From Paracoccus sp. (in: a-proteobacteria) (GTDB lineage Bacteria > Pseudomonadota > Alphaproteobacteria > Rhodobacterales > Rhodobacteraceae), in contig NZ_JAUNTJ010000013.1 of NCBI RefSeq assembly GCF_030538755.1, forward strand, positions 19,103 to 83,102: a stretch of 64,000 nt of DNA, in the 5' to 3' direction. Both the position numbers and the translations under genes were made by a program. The notes beneath the pieces are model-generated. The model had not been told where the DNA came from. It saw only the letters and a program-made list of their open reading frames with translations, and searched no databases. Position 1 is the stretch's first letter; each line of letters starts with the position of its first letter. Below, piece by piece: positions 18,629-26,487 of the stretch.

Positions 18629-20100
18629 CGGTTGCGGGCCGCCTGCTGGCGTTCCAGCGCGATCTGCGCGGCGGCCAGCCGGGCGTCGTCTTCCAACCCC
18701 AGCCCGGCCAGCGAGGCCAGCCCGCGCGCCGCGCGCATGTCGTCGCCGTCGATTGCGGCGTCGATGTCGGCCATGGCGGCCAGCAACGCCTCGCCCTTGC
18801 GGGCATCGGGGGGCTGCGTCGGATCGGGCAGGGGGGGCGTGTCGCCCTGACCGACCCAGCCGCGCAGCCGGGCCAGCGCGGCCTGCGCCTGCGGTGTGGT
18901 GGCGGACAGCGACGGCAGGGCGGGGGCCAGCATCTGCGCCAGCACATCCTCGGCCCCGGCACTGGCAAAGGTGGCGGCGGCATCGGTCAGCAACTGATCG
19001 GGCGCGGTGTCGCCGCCGGTGATCGCCCGGTCCAGCGCCTGCACCGCCGCCGCCCGGTCCCACACCCCGCCCGAGGCCGCGGGCCGCTGTTCGCTGTAGA
19101 TCGCCAGCATATCCGCAGGCGACAGAACCCCCACCGCCGCCAGCCGCTCGGCCGCGTCCAGCCGCGCCTTCCAGCCGCTGTTGGCGCGCAGGTCGGAATG
19201 GGCAAAGGCAATCGGCAGATGCGAGGTCGGCAGCGGCTGGCCCACCGCCTCCAGAATGCGCAGGTCCAGCGGGGTCAGCGGGTCGGGCGGGACAAGAGCC
19301 TGACCGGCATCGACATAGGAATCGTCCAGAAATTGCTGCATCAGCCCGTTGCGGTCCGGGTCCATCAGCCCCAGATCGCTGGCGCCGTGAAAGACGATGG
19401 CCGCCGCCGACCAGTCGCCCGATTGCGCCAGACAAAAGATGCGCGCGGCAAAGCTGGGTGCGATGCCGGGGGTGGCGTTCATCATCTGACAGGCCTGCAT
19501 TTCGTCGCCGTCCAGCAGAGCGATGTCGAACAGGCGGCGAAACACCTCGGGCTTGCCGCTGCCGGCCTGCTGCATCAGCAAGGCGCGCGCGGCTTCCAGA
19601 TTGCCCATGTCCAGCAGCCGGTCCGCGCGGGCCAGAAACAGCCGTCCGCGCGGCGAATCACCGGCGGGTGCGGCAAGCTGCGCGGTCAGCAGCCGCTGCA
19701 TCAGCGCGGTCATCGCGGGCAGGCGGGTCGGGGTCTGGCGGATCAGCCGCGCCAGATCATCGGCGGCGCTGCCGTTCCACAGATCGCCGGGCAGGCCCGC
19801 TGCATCGGGCGTGACGGTGCCCGCCGTGTCAGGGTCTTCGCTGTCCAGCCGCGAAACCGTCACCCGCCCGACCGAACCTGTGCGCGCCACGGGCTCAATC
19901 GGTGCGCGCGGCGCAGCGTCCTGTGGGCTGGCGGGCTGGCGGGGCGGGCGCGCATCACCGGGCCGCCAGCCCGACGCCTGACGCGGGGGGGCCTGAACCG
20001 AGCCGGACAGCCAGTCGCTGGCGGACAAGGGCGATTGCGCCGGGGCAGCCCCTGCCGCCGCCAGCCCGATCGCCAGTGCCGCCGTCAGCCTGTGGATCAC
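18625..20100 (-). CDS. Secreted hypothetical protein in the xerD operon
   Basis: A 491-residue protein beginning at a GTG and carrying a Sec signal peptide (RLTAALAIGLAAAGAAPAQS). The mature part starts with a Pro/Ala/Arg-rich disordered stretch (about 25-75). It continues as Ala/Leu-rich helical hairpins (about 90-490) that look like an alpha-solenoid without any recognisable catalytic motif. The GTG overlaps the stop of the 44-residue membrane-peptide gene (GTGA), and its own stop overlaps xerD. A periplasmic scaffold is plausible but inferred. Confidence 0.75.
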   Translation of the reverse strand: MIHRLTAALAIGLAAAGAAPAQSPLSASDWLSGSVQAPPRQASGWRPGDARPPRQPASPQDAAPRAPIEPVARTGSVGRVTVSRLDSEDPDTAGTVTPDAAGLPGDLWNGSAADDLARLIRQTPTRLPAMTALMQRLLTAQLAAPAGDSPRGRLFLARADRLLDMGNLEAARALLMQQAGSGKPEVFRRLFDIALLDGDEMQACQMMNATPGIAPSFAARIFCLAQSGDWSAAAIVFHGASDLGLMDPDRNGLMQQFLDDSYVDAGQALVPPDPLTPLDLRILEAVGQPLPTSHLPIAFAHSDLRANSGWKARLDAAERLAAVGVLSPADMLAIYSEQRPAASGGVWDRAAAVQALDRAITGGDTAPDQLLTDAAATFASAGAEDVLAQMLAPALPSLSATTPQAQAALARLRGWVGQGDTPPLPDPTQPPDARKGEALLAAMADIDAAIDGDDMRAARGLASLAGLGLEDDARLAAAQIALERQQAARNR

Positions 20101-20231
20101 CCAAGCCCCTCCAGCGCGACGGGCTGGCGGATTTCCTGTTGCTGCGGCTCCATATCGCCCAGATAGGCATAACCGATCAGCCCCAGAGCCGCCGCCACCA
20201 GCAGCACCGCCAGAAATTTCACCAGCCGCAT
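20097..20231 (-). CDS. 44-residue single-helix membrane peptide, head of xerD operon
   Basis: A short gene encoding one hydrophobic helix (FLAVLLVAAALGLIGYAYL) followed by an acidic/polar tail (GDMEPQQQEIRQ). The start is ATG at 20231. The stop overlaps the GTG start of the secreted-protein gene (GTGA), exactly as the next two gene pairs overlap, which argues strongly for translation. The Lys/Arg-first N-terminus suggests N-in, C-out topology, or an uncleaved signal anchor. Function unknown. Confidence 0.7.
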   Translation of the reverse strand: MRLVKFLAVLLVAAALGLIGYAYLGDMEPQQQEIRQPVALEGLG

Positions 20232-20407
20232 GTTTCGTCCTTGCCTTGTCTTACCTTATTCCGCCAGTCGCGCTTATGCCCGACCGATGCCGGTCTGCGC
20301 CAGCCGGGGTGGACTATATAGGGCAATTCCGCAAAGATCACGCCATTCGGTGCAGATCGTGCCGGGATAACACAAGTCTTTGACGACGCGGGGCGAATCG
20401 GCGGTTT

Positions 20408-20974
20408 ATGGGGCAGGAAAAGGGCAGGCGGCTGGCGCGGCACATCGTGCTGATCGGCATGATGGGCGCCGGAAAAACGGCGGTTGGTTCGGAAACGGCG
20501 CGCAGGCTGGGCGTGCCCTTCACCGATTCCGATGTCGAGATCGAGGCCGCCGCCGCCATGTCCATCAGCGAAATCTTTGCCCGCGACGGCGAAACCTTTT
20601 TCCGCGACCGTGAAACGCAGGTGCTGTCGCGCATCCTGAGCGGGCCGCCGGGGATCGTCTCGACCGGGGGCGGGGCGTGGATGCGGCCGGAAAACCGTGC
20701 GCTGATCCGCGAACACGGGCTGGCGGTGTGGATCGACTGCGATCTGGAAACGCTGTGGCACCGGGTGCGGCAGCGGCCCACCCGCCCCTTGCTGCAAACC
20801 GCCGACCCCAAGGGCACGCTGGCATCGCTGATCGAAACCCGCTCGCCCGTTTATGCCACGGCGGATCTGGTCTTTGAATCGCGCGCCGGTGATACGGTCG
20901 AGGCGGCCAGTGCCCGCATGATCGACCTTATCCGCTCAGCCGACCCCGACATCTGCGAAAGGACCGCCCCATGA
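20408..20974 (+). CDS. aroK: Shikimate kinase
   Basis: Phosphorylates shikimate at O3 using ATP, step five of the shikimate pathway. It has 188 residues. The P-loop GMMGAGKT is at 17-24, shikimate-binding Asp lies in PFTDSDVEIE, Arg in TFFRDRE, and the GGG of STGGGAW is at 87-89. The lid Arg is in RQRPTRPLL. The stop overlaps the aroB ATG by 4 nt (ATGA), so aroK-aroB are translationally coupled. The start could also be a later codon before HIVLIG; the first ten residues are weakly conserved. Confidence 0.93.
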   Translation: MGQEKGRRLARHIVLIGMMGAGKTAVGSETARRLGVPFTDSDVEIEAAAAMSISEIFARDGETFFRDRETQVLSRILSGPPGIVSTGGGAWMRPENRALIREHGLAVWIDCDLETLWHRVRQRPTRPLLQTADPKGTLASLIETRSPVYATADLVFESRAGDTVEAASARMIDLIRSADPDICERTAP

Positions 20975-22083
20975 CCCCCCTTGCCGAGACCCGCGTTCAC
21001 GTCGCCCTTGGGGATCGCGCCTATGACGTGCTGATCGGGCGCGGCCTGATCGGGCGGGCGGGCGATCTGATCGCGCCCCTGCTGCGCCGTCCGCGCGTGG
21101 CGATTCTGACCGATGAAACGGTGGCCGGGCTGCATCTGGCCCCGTTGCAGGCGGCGCTGTCGGCGGCGGGGATCACCAGTTCCGCCCTGACCCTGCCTGC
21201 GGGCGAGGCCACCAAAAGCTGGGATCATCTGGGCCGCGCGGTCAACTGGCTGCTGGCCGAAAAGATCGAGCGGCGCGATGTGGTCATCGCCCTGGGTGGC
21301 GGGGTGATCGGCGATCTGGCGGGCTTTGCTGCCGCGATCCTGCGGCGCGGCGTGCGATTCGTGCAACTGCCCACCTCCTTGCTGGCGCAGGTTGACAGTT
21401 CGGTCGGGGGCAAGACCGGCATCAACAGCCCGCATGGCAAGAACCTGATCGGCGCCTTTCATCAGCCCTCGCTGGTGCTGGCCGACATCGACGTTCTGGC
21501 CAGCCTGCCGCCGCGCGATTTTCTGGCCGGTTACGGCGAGGTGGTGAAATACGGTCTGCTGGGCGACGCCGCCTTTTTCGAGTGGCTAGAGGCAAACGGC
21601 CCGGCCCTGCGCGATGATCCGGCGCTGTTGCAGCACGCGGTCGCCCATTCCGTCGCCATGAAGGCCGGCATCGTCGAGCGTGACGAGACCGAGCAGGGCG
21701 AACGCGCGCTGCTGAACCTTGGCCACACCTTTTGCCACGCGCTGGAATCGGCCACCGGCTATTCCGCGCGGCTGCTGCATGGCGAGGGCGTGGCGATCGG
21801 CTGCGCCCTGGCCTTTGATCTGTCGGCGCGCATGGGGCTTTGCCCGCAGGAAGACCCCAGCCGGGTCGCCGCGCATCTGTCGGCCATGGGGATGAAGGCG
21901 CGGATCGCCGATATTGCGGGCGATCTGCCCGATGATGCGGCGCTGATCGCCTTGATGGGGCAGGATAAAAAGGTGGTGGACGGGCGGCTGCGCTTTGTGC
22001 TGGCGCGCGGTATTGGTCAGGCGTTTGTCAGCGACGATGTGCAGCGCACCGATCTGGCGGCAGTTCTGGCGGCCTCGCGTTAA
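20971..22083 (+). CDS. aroB: 3-dehydroquinate synthase
   Basis: NAD+- and metal-dependent cyclisation of DAHP to 3-dehydroquinate, the second shikimate step. The 370 residues are full length. Motifs include GEATKSW, the NAD-binding GGGVIGDLAGFAAAILRRG, PTSLLAQVDSSVGGKTGIN, and metal ligands in GYGEVVKYG, NLGHTFCHALE and LLHGEGVAIG. It is the distal gene of aroKB and is followed by a GC-rich hairpin, then by the 3' end of the convergent intron/ssb transcript. Confidence 0.95.
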   Translation: MTPLAETRVHVALGDRAYDVLIGRGLIGRAGDLIAPLLRRPRVAILTDETVAGLHLAPLQAALSAAGITSSALTLPAGEATKSWDHLGRAVNWLLAEKIERRDVVIALGGGVIGDLAGFAAAILRRGVRFVQLPTSLLAQVDSSVGGKTGINSPHGKNLIGAFHQPSLVLADIDVLASLPPRDFLAGYGEVVKYGLLGDAAFFEWLEANGPALRDDPALLQHAVAHSVAMKAGIVERDETEQGERALLNLGHTFCHALESATGYSARLLHGEGVAIGCALAFDLSARMGLCPQEDPSRVAAHLSAMGMKARIADIAGDLPDDAALIALMGQDKKVVDGRLRFVLARGIGQAFVSDDVQRTDLAAVLAASR

Positions 22084-22106
22084 CGGCGGCTGATCTGCCA
22101 AAGCGA

Positions 22107-22134
22107 TGACGCCGCCCGTTGCGGGGCGGCGTCA
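22107..22134. terminator. GC-rich hairpin between aroB and the ssb-intron unit
   Basis: A perfect 11-bp stem (TGACGCCGCCC / GGGCGGCGTCA) with a 6-nt loop sits between convergent genes. Before intron insertion it would have lain 8 nt after the ssb stop codon, so it was probably the ssb terminator and may serve aroB as well. Neither side has a clear U-tract downstream. Confidence 0.55.
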
Positions 22135-22140
22135 CGAAAA

Positions 22141-22230
22141 GTAGGGTAGAGCACGTGTTTCCGGGTTTGCCGGATGACCGTTGCTCCCCCTCCGAACCGG
22201 ACGTGCGGCTTTCACCGCATCCGGCTCTCC
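22141..22230 (-). ncRNA. Intron domains V and VI
   Basis: The catalytic hairpin (domain V) and branch-point hairpin (domain VI). Domain V pairs GAGCCGGATGCGG with CCGCACGTCCGGTTC around a GTGAAAG-like loop. Domain VI has a lower GGG/CCC stem, bulged A, and upper GAGCA/TGCTC stem. Both look intact, so the ribozyme may still splice. Confidence 0.8.
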
Positions 22231-22333
22231 ATTTCCGATCCTGCAAGAGCAAAGCGATTGTCCGAGAGCGTGCCCCGGTGAAGATCAACATGGCATGGGC
22301 GGCATAGCACCAAAGTCTTGCGACGCCGGGCAC

Positions 22334-24097
22334 TCATAAGCCGCTGCCAGTGCGAGGTTCCATCCTTGAGGTCCGCGAGCTTGCGCACGTGATAACCTCG
22401 AACGGAGCATCTTCAGTTCCGCAGTATTCACATTTTCGGGCCGCAATCCGTCGCAGCAGTTCCGAGCGAGATGCGAAGATGTGGATATTCGGCTTTTCAT
22501 CGGAGTTTTGCGAGACGACGACCCATCGGTGTTTCAACCGGAACACCGGCAGACGCCGTTCCTCTCCTTCCAGATGATAGGCAAGCGAGTGGCCATGTAC
22601 CGGGCAGCGCATACGCGCAAACATTTTACCCCAGCTTGTGTCGTGCTTCCGCGCCAGCGTTTTGTAGAGGCTCGTGTGGGCCATCCATTCCAGCCGGTTC
22701 AGATAGTACTTCGGTGCCAGTGCATAATAATTTGCGAACCCGCGAAGCTCCGCGTTGTATTGGGCTACGATCTCGTAGTCCGACAACGGCAGCATCATGG
22801 ACTTGAAGCGTATGTCATTTCTCCCGGCGTCCATGACGCCATATCCTTTCGCCATAGCGAAGTTACGGGTTTTCTCTTCCGGCACATAGAGATGGATGTG
22901 ATCGGTCACCGTGCGCTTGACAGCAAAGACTGTCTTGCCCGCAGCTTCCAACCGACATTTCATGCGTTTGTCGAGCCGACGGGTTTGGACCCCGTAGCCG
23001 AGGAAGACGGTGCCTTTGTTCATGGCACCCATCCGCGATTTCTCCGCCGAGATGGTGAGCTTCAGCGGCCCCTCAACGAAGGACCGGACCTCTGCCATGA
23101 TCTGCGCGGCCTCCTCTTTCGCGCCGACGATGCCGATAAGGAAGTCGTCGGCGTATCGCACGTAGTGCAATCGCTTGAATCCCTCGTCATGCATGTCAAC
23201 GCTGGGGAGAAGTGCTTTTGCCGCCTCCATCTCCTGCATTTCCTGTCGCCACCTTGCTGCGTTTGGATGGCTGTCGCCATGCATGCGCAGTTTTTGACGG
23301 CGAATGGATGCAAGATTATTCAGACGGCAGTACTCGGGATTGGGTTTCCTTCGAGCACCTCGATTGAATGCCGCGATCCGGGTCTCCATAAACTGATCGA
23401 GTTCATGGAGGTAGATGTTGGCGAGGATCGGCGATACGACGCCACCCTGCGGTGTCCCGCTGTAAGTGGCGTTATATGTCCAATCTTCGAGATAACCGGC
23501 CACGAGGAATTCCCTGATCAGATTCAGGAACACAGGATCATCGATCTTGCGCGCCAGAAGACCAAGCAGGGTTTCATGGTCGATATTGTCGAAGTAGCCC
23601 TTGATGTCGACTTCGCAGATCCACTTGGTGCCTTTCCACGATCGAACAATCTGGTTGAGCGCCGTGTGGCATGAACGCCCCGGCCGGAAGCCATGCGACC
23701 GGTCCGAGAAGACCGGTTCATAGATCACTTCCAGCAGGGTGCGCACGACCTCCTGCACCAGTTTGTCGTCGCCCGTGGGAATGCCGAGCGGGCGCTTCTT
23801 GCCTGCCGGATTCTTCGGGTCCTTGAGGATGTAAGTCCTGCGAACCGGAGAGGGTTTGTAGATGCCTGCGCTGATGGCATGCATCAACGCAGCAACTCGT
23901 TCCTCCCCGAACCCGTCGAGAGTGTTGCCCGTAACGCCGGGGGTGAGCGCCCCCTTGTTGGCGTAGAGCTTTGCATAGGCCGAATACCACAAATCCGCAT
24001 GCGTTCGCATGAGCTTGTGGAGTTTCCGGACCCTTGCCCCTCCGCAGGTGGCTTTACCCACGCCTTCCAATGCCGTGACGGTGCGAGCGGATAGCAC
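22334..24097 (-). CDS. ltrA: Group II intron reverse transcriptase/maturase, HNH domain frameshifted
   Basis: Intron-encoded protein of 587 residues. RT blocks are all present: RPLGIPTGDDKLVQE and HGFRPGRSCHTAL, EVDIKGYFDNIDHETLL, GTPQGGVVSPILANIYLHEL, the catalytic YVRYADDFLIG, LTISAEKSR and FLGYGVQ. A maturase X domain follows (LRGFANYYALAPKYYLNRL). An HNH endonuclease domain starts at CEYCGTEDAPFEV, but a 1-nt deletion near 22393 shifts the frame and the protein ends in unrelated residues. The +1-corrected frame continues HVRKLADLKDG, RRRKTLVLCRPCH, DLH and stops at 22212 inside domain V, as intact homologues do. Splicing may persist; DNA second-strand cleavage probably does not. Confidence 0.9.
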   Translation of the reverse strand: MLSARTVTALEGVGKATCGGARVRKLHKLMRTHADLWYSAYAKLYANKGALTPGVTGNTLDGFGEERVAALMHAISAGIYKPSPVRRTYILKDPKNPAGKKRPLGIPTGDDKLVQEVVRTLLEVIYEPVFSDRSHGFRPGRSCHTALNQIVRSWKGTKWICEVDIKGYFDNIDHETLLGLLARKIDDPVFLNLIREFLVAGYLEDWTYNATYSGTPQGGVVSPILANIYLHELDQFMETRIAAFNRGARRKPNPEYCRLNNLASIRRQKLRMHGDSHPNAARWRQEMQEMEAAKALLPSVDMHDEGFKRLHYVRYADDFLIGIVGAKEEAAQIMAEVRSFVEGPLKLTISAEKSRMGAMNKGTVFLGYGVQTRRLDKRMKCRLEAAGKTVFAVKRTVTDHIHLYVPEEKTRNFAMAKGYGVMDAGRNDIRFKSMMLPLSDYEIVAQYNAELRGFANYYALAPKYYLNRLEWMAHTSLYKTLARKHDTSWGKMFARMRCPVHGHSLAYHLEGEERRLPVFRLKHRWVVVSQNSDEKPNIHIFASRSELLRRIAARKCEYCGTEDAPFEVITCASSRTSRMEPRTGSGL

Positions 24098-24718
24098 TGA
24101 CTACCCTCCCTCGGGCATTCGTTGGCGTTGATCGTAAACTGCTCCCCTTCCTCCTTACCTCGGCGGGTTTCGTGGCCGTTGCCGGTCACTTATGCTGCCG
24201 TTTCAGGTCGGGCTGGTTACCGACTGCAATCCCCGTTACAGGATCACATCGAGTACTATGGGAGCTCCGTCGCCATATTGGACATGCATCCAACTTAGGC
24301 GATCCCGTATTCCCAGTCGGACAAGAACCGCTGTGGTTAGGCCCCGCGTTCGACCCTTTGCCACTCTCATTGAGCAGGCGTCGGAGAAGTCAGGTGAGGC
24401 AGCGTTCTAATCTCACTGCTCCATTCTCCGAGATGGCGTCTCATCAGTCTTTCGCCACCGATATCCCAAAACCGCTAAGGTCTACGATTCAACCAATCAA
24501 GGCTTGGCCATACACAGCTTGCAATGACGAAGACCGCGCTAGACTGATTCGCCGTCACTCGCCTTTTGTCCCAATATGCTGTTTTCCCCCGCCGGTTTTC
24601 ACCGGTTACTTCCTGTTACCAGGCCGAGGTGAATTGGGCTTGCAATGAACCTCCTGACAGTTCATGCTTACGAGGAAATTCCCCGTAAGCACTTGTTTCG
24701 ACTAGTAAAACGGCGCAC
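24098..24718 (-). ncRNA. Intron domains I-III (5' ribozyme portion)
   Basis: This 621-nt stretch carries no gene. It holds the intron 5' splice site (GTGCG at 24714-24718), the structured domain I with candidate EBS2 (24463-24467) and EBS1 (24404-24410), and domains II-III before the maturase ORF. Tertiary contacts were not modelled. Confidence 0.7.
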
Positions 24719-25234
24719 TCAGAACGGGATTTCGTCGTCGTAATCGGCGCGGCTGCCGCCGCCACCGGACGAACCGCCCCGGCTGCCGCCGCCCGAGGGG
24801 CCGTCGTCATAGCCGCCACCGCCGCCATACCCGCCCCGGTCGCCGCCATAGCTGCCGCCACCACCGCCGCCGCCCGAGCCGCCGCGGCCGTCCAGCATGT
24901 GCAGTTCAGACCGATAGGGGCGCAGGGCGACCTCGGTCGAATAGCGGTCGTTGCCGGACTGGTCCTGCCATTTGCGGGTTTCCAACTGACCCTCGACATA
25001 GACCTTGCTGCCCTTTTTCAAATACTGCTCGGCCACGCGGACCAGCGGTTCGGAATGGATGACGACGCTGTGCCATTCGGTCCGTTCGCGCCGTTCGCCG
25101 CTGTTACGGTCCTTCCACTGTTCGGATGTGGCGATACGCAGGTTGGCGATCTTGCCCCCGTTCTGGAAGGTGCGGATTTCCGGGTCTTGCCCCAGATTCC
25201 CGACCAGAATGACCTTGTTGACGCTGCCTGCCAT
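24719..25234 (-). CDS. ssb: Single-stranded DNA-binding protein
   Basis: Tetrameric SSB coating ssDNA in replication, repair and recombination. It has 171 residues: an OB fold (about 1-112) with [19 protein letters not shown] and [13 protein letters not shown], a Gly/Ser/Tyr-rich disordered linker (about 115-163), and the protein-recruiting tip DDEIPF. The stop codon is followed at once by the group II intron, so the coding sequence is intact even in unspliced RNA. The intron separates the gene from its presumed terminator hairpin at 22107-22134. It is divergent from the lytic transglycosylase gene. Confidence 0.95.
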   Translation of the reverse strand: MAGSVNKVILVGNLGQDPEIRTFQNGGKIANLRIATSEQWKDRNSGERRERTEWHSVVIHSEPLVRVAEQYLKKGSKVYVEGQLETRKWQDQSGNDRYSTEVALRPYRSELHMLDGRGGSGGGGGGGSYGGDRGGYGGGGGYDDGPSGGGSRGGSSGGGGSRADYDDEIPF

Positions 25235-25449
25235 GGAATGTCCTTCACTGTGCCTTTGACGCCGTGATGCGCCGCTTGGGCGTGTTTACAGCCTGCTGCG
25301 GCGGGGCGAAAGGCCAAGATGGCCAACGCCTTTTTCGGCGGAAAATCGCCGAGCTTTCGGCGCCATTTCGGTGCCGGAATTGTGGTGCTGGTTCCGCCGG
25401 GGGATTTTGCTATAGTCCCGGCAACGAAAAGACAGACGAGGGCGGTGAC

Positions 25450-26076
25450 ATGGGTTTTGGCAGGCATTTGCGTGCGGCTGTGGTCGTGGCCTTGGGGCTT
25501 GGGGTGGCATTGCCCGCCGGGGCGCAGGGGCTGTTGGTGCCGCAGGGGTCTGATCGGTCGCGCGCCGCGCAATTCGACCGGCAAACCCGGCTGATGGATT
25601 CGCGGCTGGCCAGCCAGTATCAGCAATCCGCCCGGCTGCGCCCGGATGGCGGCAATCGTTCGCAGGTGGTGATCGAGCTGTCCTCGAACAACATCCCCGC
25701 CTATCGCGGGCGGCGCAGCGAATATCTGCCCCATGCCCGCGCCGCAGCCCGCAAGCATGGCATCCCCGAGGACCTGTTCCTGCGGCTGGTGCAGCAGGAA
25801 TCGGGCTGGAACCCGCGCGCGCGGTCGCATAAAGGCGCGACCGGGCTGGCGCAGCTGATGCCCGGCACGGCGGCCAAGCTGGGCGTGAACCCGCATGATC
25901 CGGTGCAGAATCTGGACGGCGGGGCGCGCTATCTGCGGATGATGTATAACCAGTTCGGCAACTGGCGGCTGGCTTTGGCTGCGTATAACGCCGGACCGGG
26001 GGCCGTGACCAAGCATGGCGGCATCCCGCCCTATCGCGAAACCATCAACTATGTGCGGATCATTTCCGGCAGCTAA
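25450..26076 (+). CDS. Lytic transglycosylase (SLT domain)
   Basis: A 208-residue exported peptidoglycan-cleaving enzyme. A signal peptide ([20 protein letters not shown], cleavage after AQG or AQ) precedes a linker. The SLT goose-lysozyme fold (about 95-205) has catalytic Glu in [13 protein letters not shown], then [20 protein letters not shown] and [18 protein letters not shown]. The ATG at 25450 is preferred to the open frame reaching 25264 because the signal peptide begins there and GAGGGCGG precedes it. A TATAGT box near 25412 may be its -10. Confidence 0.9.
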   Translation: MGFGRHLRAAVVVALGLGVALPAGAQGLLVPQGSDRSRAAQFDRQTRLMDSRLASQYQQSARLRPDGGNRSQVVIELSSNNIPAYRGRRSEYLPHARAAARKHGIPEDLFLRLVQQESGWNPRARSHKGATGLAQLMPGTAAKLGVNPHDPVQNLDGGARYLRMMYNQFGNWRLALAAYNAGPGAVTKHGGIPPYRETINYVRIISGS

Positions 26077-26080
26077 AGGC

Positions 26081-26410
26081 TCAGGGTGCGTCTGACGCGG
26101 GCGCGGCCTGCTGCGCGCCCATGCGGCCCAGGACGGATTGCGGGATCGCGTAAAGGCGGATGACGGCGGGCCAATCATGCAGGCCGGCCAGTTCGCGCAG
26201 CACCATGAATTCCCACGCGGCATTTGCGGCCAGAGTCAGTTCCGCTTGGGTCGCGGGATCGGGCAGCGCAGCCAATGCGCGTTCCAGCCGCCGCCCGGCG
26301 CGGCCAAGCGCCGATGCGCGTTCGGCCTGCAATTCCACATCCAGCGGCGAATCGCCCAGCTTGTCGCGGGTGGTCGCCCAGTCCATGCGCAAGCGGATGT
26401 CTGCCCTCAT
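26081..26410 (-). CDS. Small hypothetical protein, DUF6665-like
   Basis: A 109-residue soluble protein, largely helical, with ERASALGRAGRRLERALAAL and VIRLYAIPQSVLGRMGA. The pattern is like the alphaproteobacterial DUF6665 proteins, an attribution from memory and tentative. The start at 26410 is chosen because codons further upstream are contributed by an interspersed repeat. It lies downstream of hom on the same strand and is convergent with the transglycosylase gene, 4 nt apart. Function unknown. Confidence 0.65.
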   Translation of the reverse strand: MRADIRLRMDWATTRDKLGDSPLDVELQAERASALGRAGRRLERALAALPDPATQAELTLAANAAWEFMVLRELAGLHDWPAVIRLYAIPQSVLGRMGAQQAAPASDAP

Positions 26411-26432
26411 CAGCGTTCCTTTCGGGGGCGCG

Positions 26433-26472
26433 GTTGCCCCCAAAGAAGCGTATTTGGGCAAACAGGAAGCGG
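26433..26472 (+). repeat. Interspersed repeat, copy 2
   Basis: Nearly identical to copy 1 at 11991-12029, with one inserted A and one A-to-G change. It lies between the hom stop codon and the start of the small hypothetical gene. Confidence 0.75.
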
Positions 26473-26487
26473 CAAGGCCGGGGTGGA

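Larger units (their letters stand above)
22141..24718 (-). mobile_element. Group II intron inserted directly after the ssb stop codon
   Basis: A 2578-nt retroelement on the same strand as ssb. The 5' end reads GTGCGCC and starts at the base after the ssb TGA. A maturase ORF lies in domain IV. Domain V (about 22187-22227) shows GAGCCGGATGCGGTGAAAG and the matching 3' strand. Domain VI ends in CCCTAC, with a bulged A about 7 nt from the end. In domain I, TTAGAAC (24404-24410) can pair over 7 nt with the last seven ssb bases GTTCTGA (one G-U), and GGGAT (24463-24467) with ATCCC just upstream. They fit the order and spacing of EBS1 and EBS2. Base composition is visibly less GC-rich than the flanks, so this is an acquired element. 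Confidence 0.93.

Noticed and set aside
22380-22410. Programmed ribosomal frameshift in the maturase
   Set aside because: No slippery heptamer or downstream structure typical of recoding is visible at the break; a simple deletion is more likely.
22481-23674. 397-residue plus-strand frame in the intron
   Set aside because: Antisense to the RT domain; no start signal or homology recognised.
24760-24900. Short repeated GC-rich units in ssb
   Set aside because: They encode the Gly-rich SSB linker; unit lengths vary and there are no spacers, so this is not a CRISPR or satellite.
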